Shown here in pieces: positions 63,550 through 64,000 of a stretch of DNA of 64,000 bases. How positions within the stretch are numbered: position 1 is the first letter of the stretch; the number at the start of each line of letters is the position of its first letter. Source of the stretch: Hyphomicrobiales bacterium (GTDB lineage Bacteria; Pseudomonadota; Alphaproteobacteria; Rhizobiales; Aestuariivirgaceae). The stretch is taken from positions 1 to 64,000 of the forward strand of contig JANYHE010000057.1 in assembly GCA_025359215.1 (NCBI GenBank), read 5' to 3'. The notes beneath the pieces were generated by a model. It ran no database searches. It was not told where the DNA came from and saw nothing but the letters and a program-made list of their open reading frames with translations. A program made the position numbers and the translations under genes.

Positions 63550-64000
63550 TGACACGCGAACGCCTTTATCTTTTTGACACCACCTTGCGCGATGGACAGC
63601 AGACGCCCGGCGTTACGTTTTCGCTGGATGATAAGCTTGTCATCATGGACATGCTCGATAAATTGGGTGTGGATTATATTGAGGGGGGATACCCCGGCGG
63701 TAACCCCACCGACAATGCGTTGTTTGGTGAGCAGCGCAAGACGAAGGCCATTTTCACTGCATTTGGCATGACCAAGCGGGCAGGGCGTTCGGCTTCTAAT
63801 GATCCGGGTTTGCAGACCTTGTTGCAGGCTAAATCTTCGGCGATTTGTTTTGTGGCAAAAAGCTGGGATTATCATGTGCGGGTGGCGCTGGGCTGCACCA
63901 ATGATGAGAACTTGGAGAGCATTAGCGATTCCGTTTCATCGGCCAAGGCTGCGGCTAAGGAAGTTTTGGTAGACTGCGAACATTTCTTTGATGGCTACAA
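63549..64000 (+). CDS. cimA: (R)-citramalate synthase, CimA type (3' end outside window)
   Basis: First ~150 residues of a DRE-TIM aldolase of the isopropylmalate/citramalate synthase family. [17 protein letters not shown] is the metal-binding DTTLRDG motif, followed by [19 protein letters not shown] and [19 protein letters not shown], the latter typical of the CimA branch; DCEHFFDGY continues to the window edge. It makes citramalate from pyruvate and acetyl-CoA for isoleucine synthesis. Start overlaps the DUF559 stop by one base (TAATG). Confidence 0.9.
   Translation, partial: MTRERLYLFDTTLRDGQQTPGVTFSLDDKLVIMDMLDKLGVDYIEGGYPGGNPTDNALFGEQRKTKAIFTAFGMTKRAGRSASNDPGLQTLLQAKSSAICFVAKSWDYHVRVALGCTNDENLESISDSVSSAKAAAKEVLVDCEHFFDGY

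Noticed and set aside
63441-63875. Minus-strand frame overlapping cimA
   Set aside because: Antisense to clear cimA sequence and partly made of the palindromic repeat.

Overview
The window reads as chromosomal DNA of an alphaproteobacterium, most likely from the order Hyphomicrobiales. The evidence is the gene set: ChpT next to a perfect TTAA-N7-TTAA CtrA box, a DUF1134 protein, a DUF2093 protein beside xseA, rpiA overlapping gor, a class II DAHP synthase, SthA, and the palindromic repeat family near the right edge. Base composition looks moderate throughout. No rRNA or tRNA gene and no CRISPR array was seen. The only trace of an insertion sequence is a 26-codon IS3-type remnant near 2.84 kb.

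Left part (1-29 kb): uptake and catabolism. A ribose-type ABC transporter (cut by the left edge) ends with a small ABM-domain protein. Next is a divergent catabolic regulon at 3.06-17.04 kb. Leftward run malE-, malF- and malG-like transporter genes, a double NTF2/SnoaL-like protein and a histidinol-dehydrogenase-like enzyme. Rightward run a second SnoaL-like protein, a LacI regulator, a MalK-like ATPase, a second HisD-like enzyme, an SDR, a bicupin, a MetE-C-terminal-like protein and a hydrolase. Three near-identical LacI-type operators sit at the promoters. The substrate is unknown; this is the strongest candidate for an undescribed pathway. After a serine hydrolase come urtABCDE (urea ABC transporter, with a textbook sigma-54 promoter) and a polyamine-type ABC operon ending in an Asp/Glu/hydantoin racemase. 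Together these two operons look like nitrogen scavenging.

Middle (29-41 kb): a homogentisate operon (hmgA, maiA, fahA, an unusual MBL-fold protein, an FAD monooxygenase and DUF2783) diverges from a MarR gene. It is followed by a DUF1800/DUF1501 pair, a membrane-anchored coiled-coil protein with a CtrA box, and DUF1134.

Right part (41-64 kb): mostly housekeeping. It holds cysQ, chpT, a GH3 glycosidase, an esterase, gph, gabD-rpiA-gor, sthA, an ECF sigma/anti-sigma pair, a patatin, purD, xseA, a DAHP synthase preceded by a small leader ORF with alternative RNA pairings, a dienelactone-hydrolase-like gene killed by an in-frame stop, a membrane AraC regulator, a YfcG-type GST, an EamA transporter, cysS, a DUF559 nuclease embedded in three palindromic repeats, and the start of cimA.

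All functions are inferred from reading motifs and family resemblance; no searches were run.
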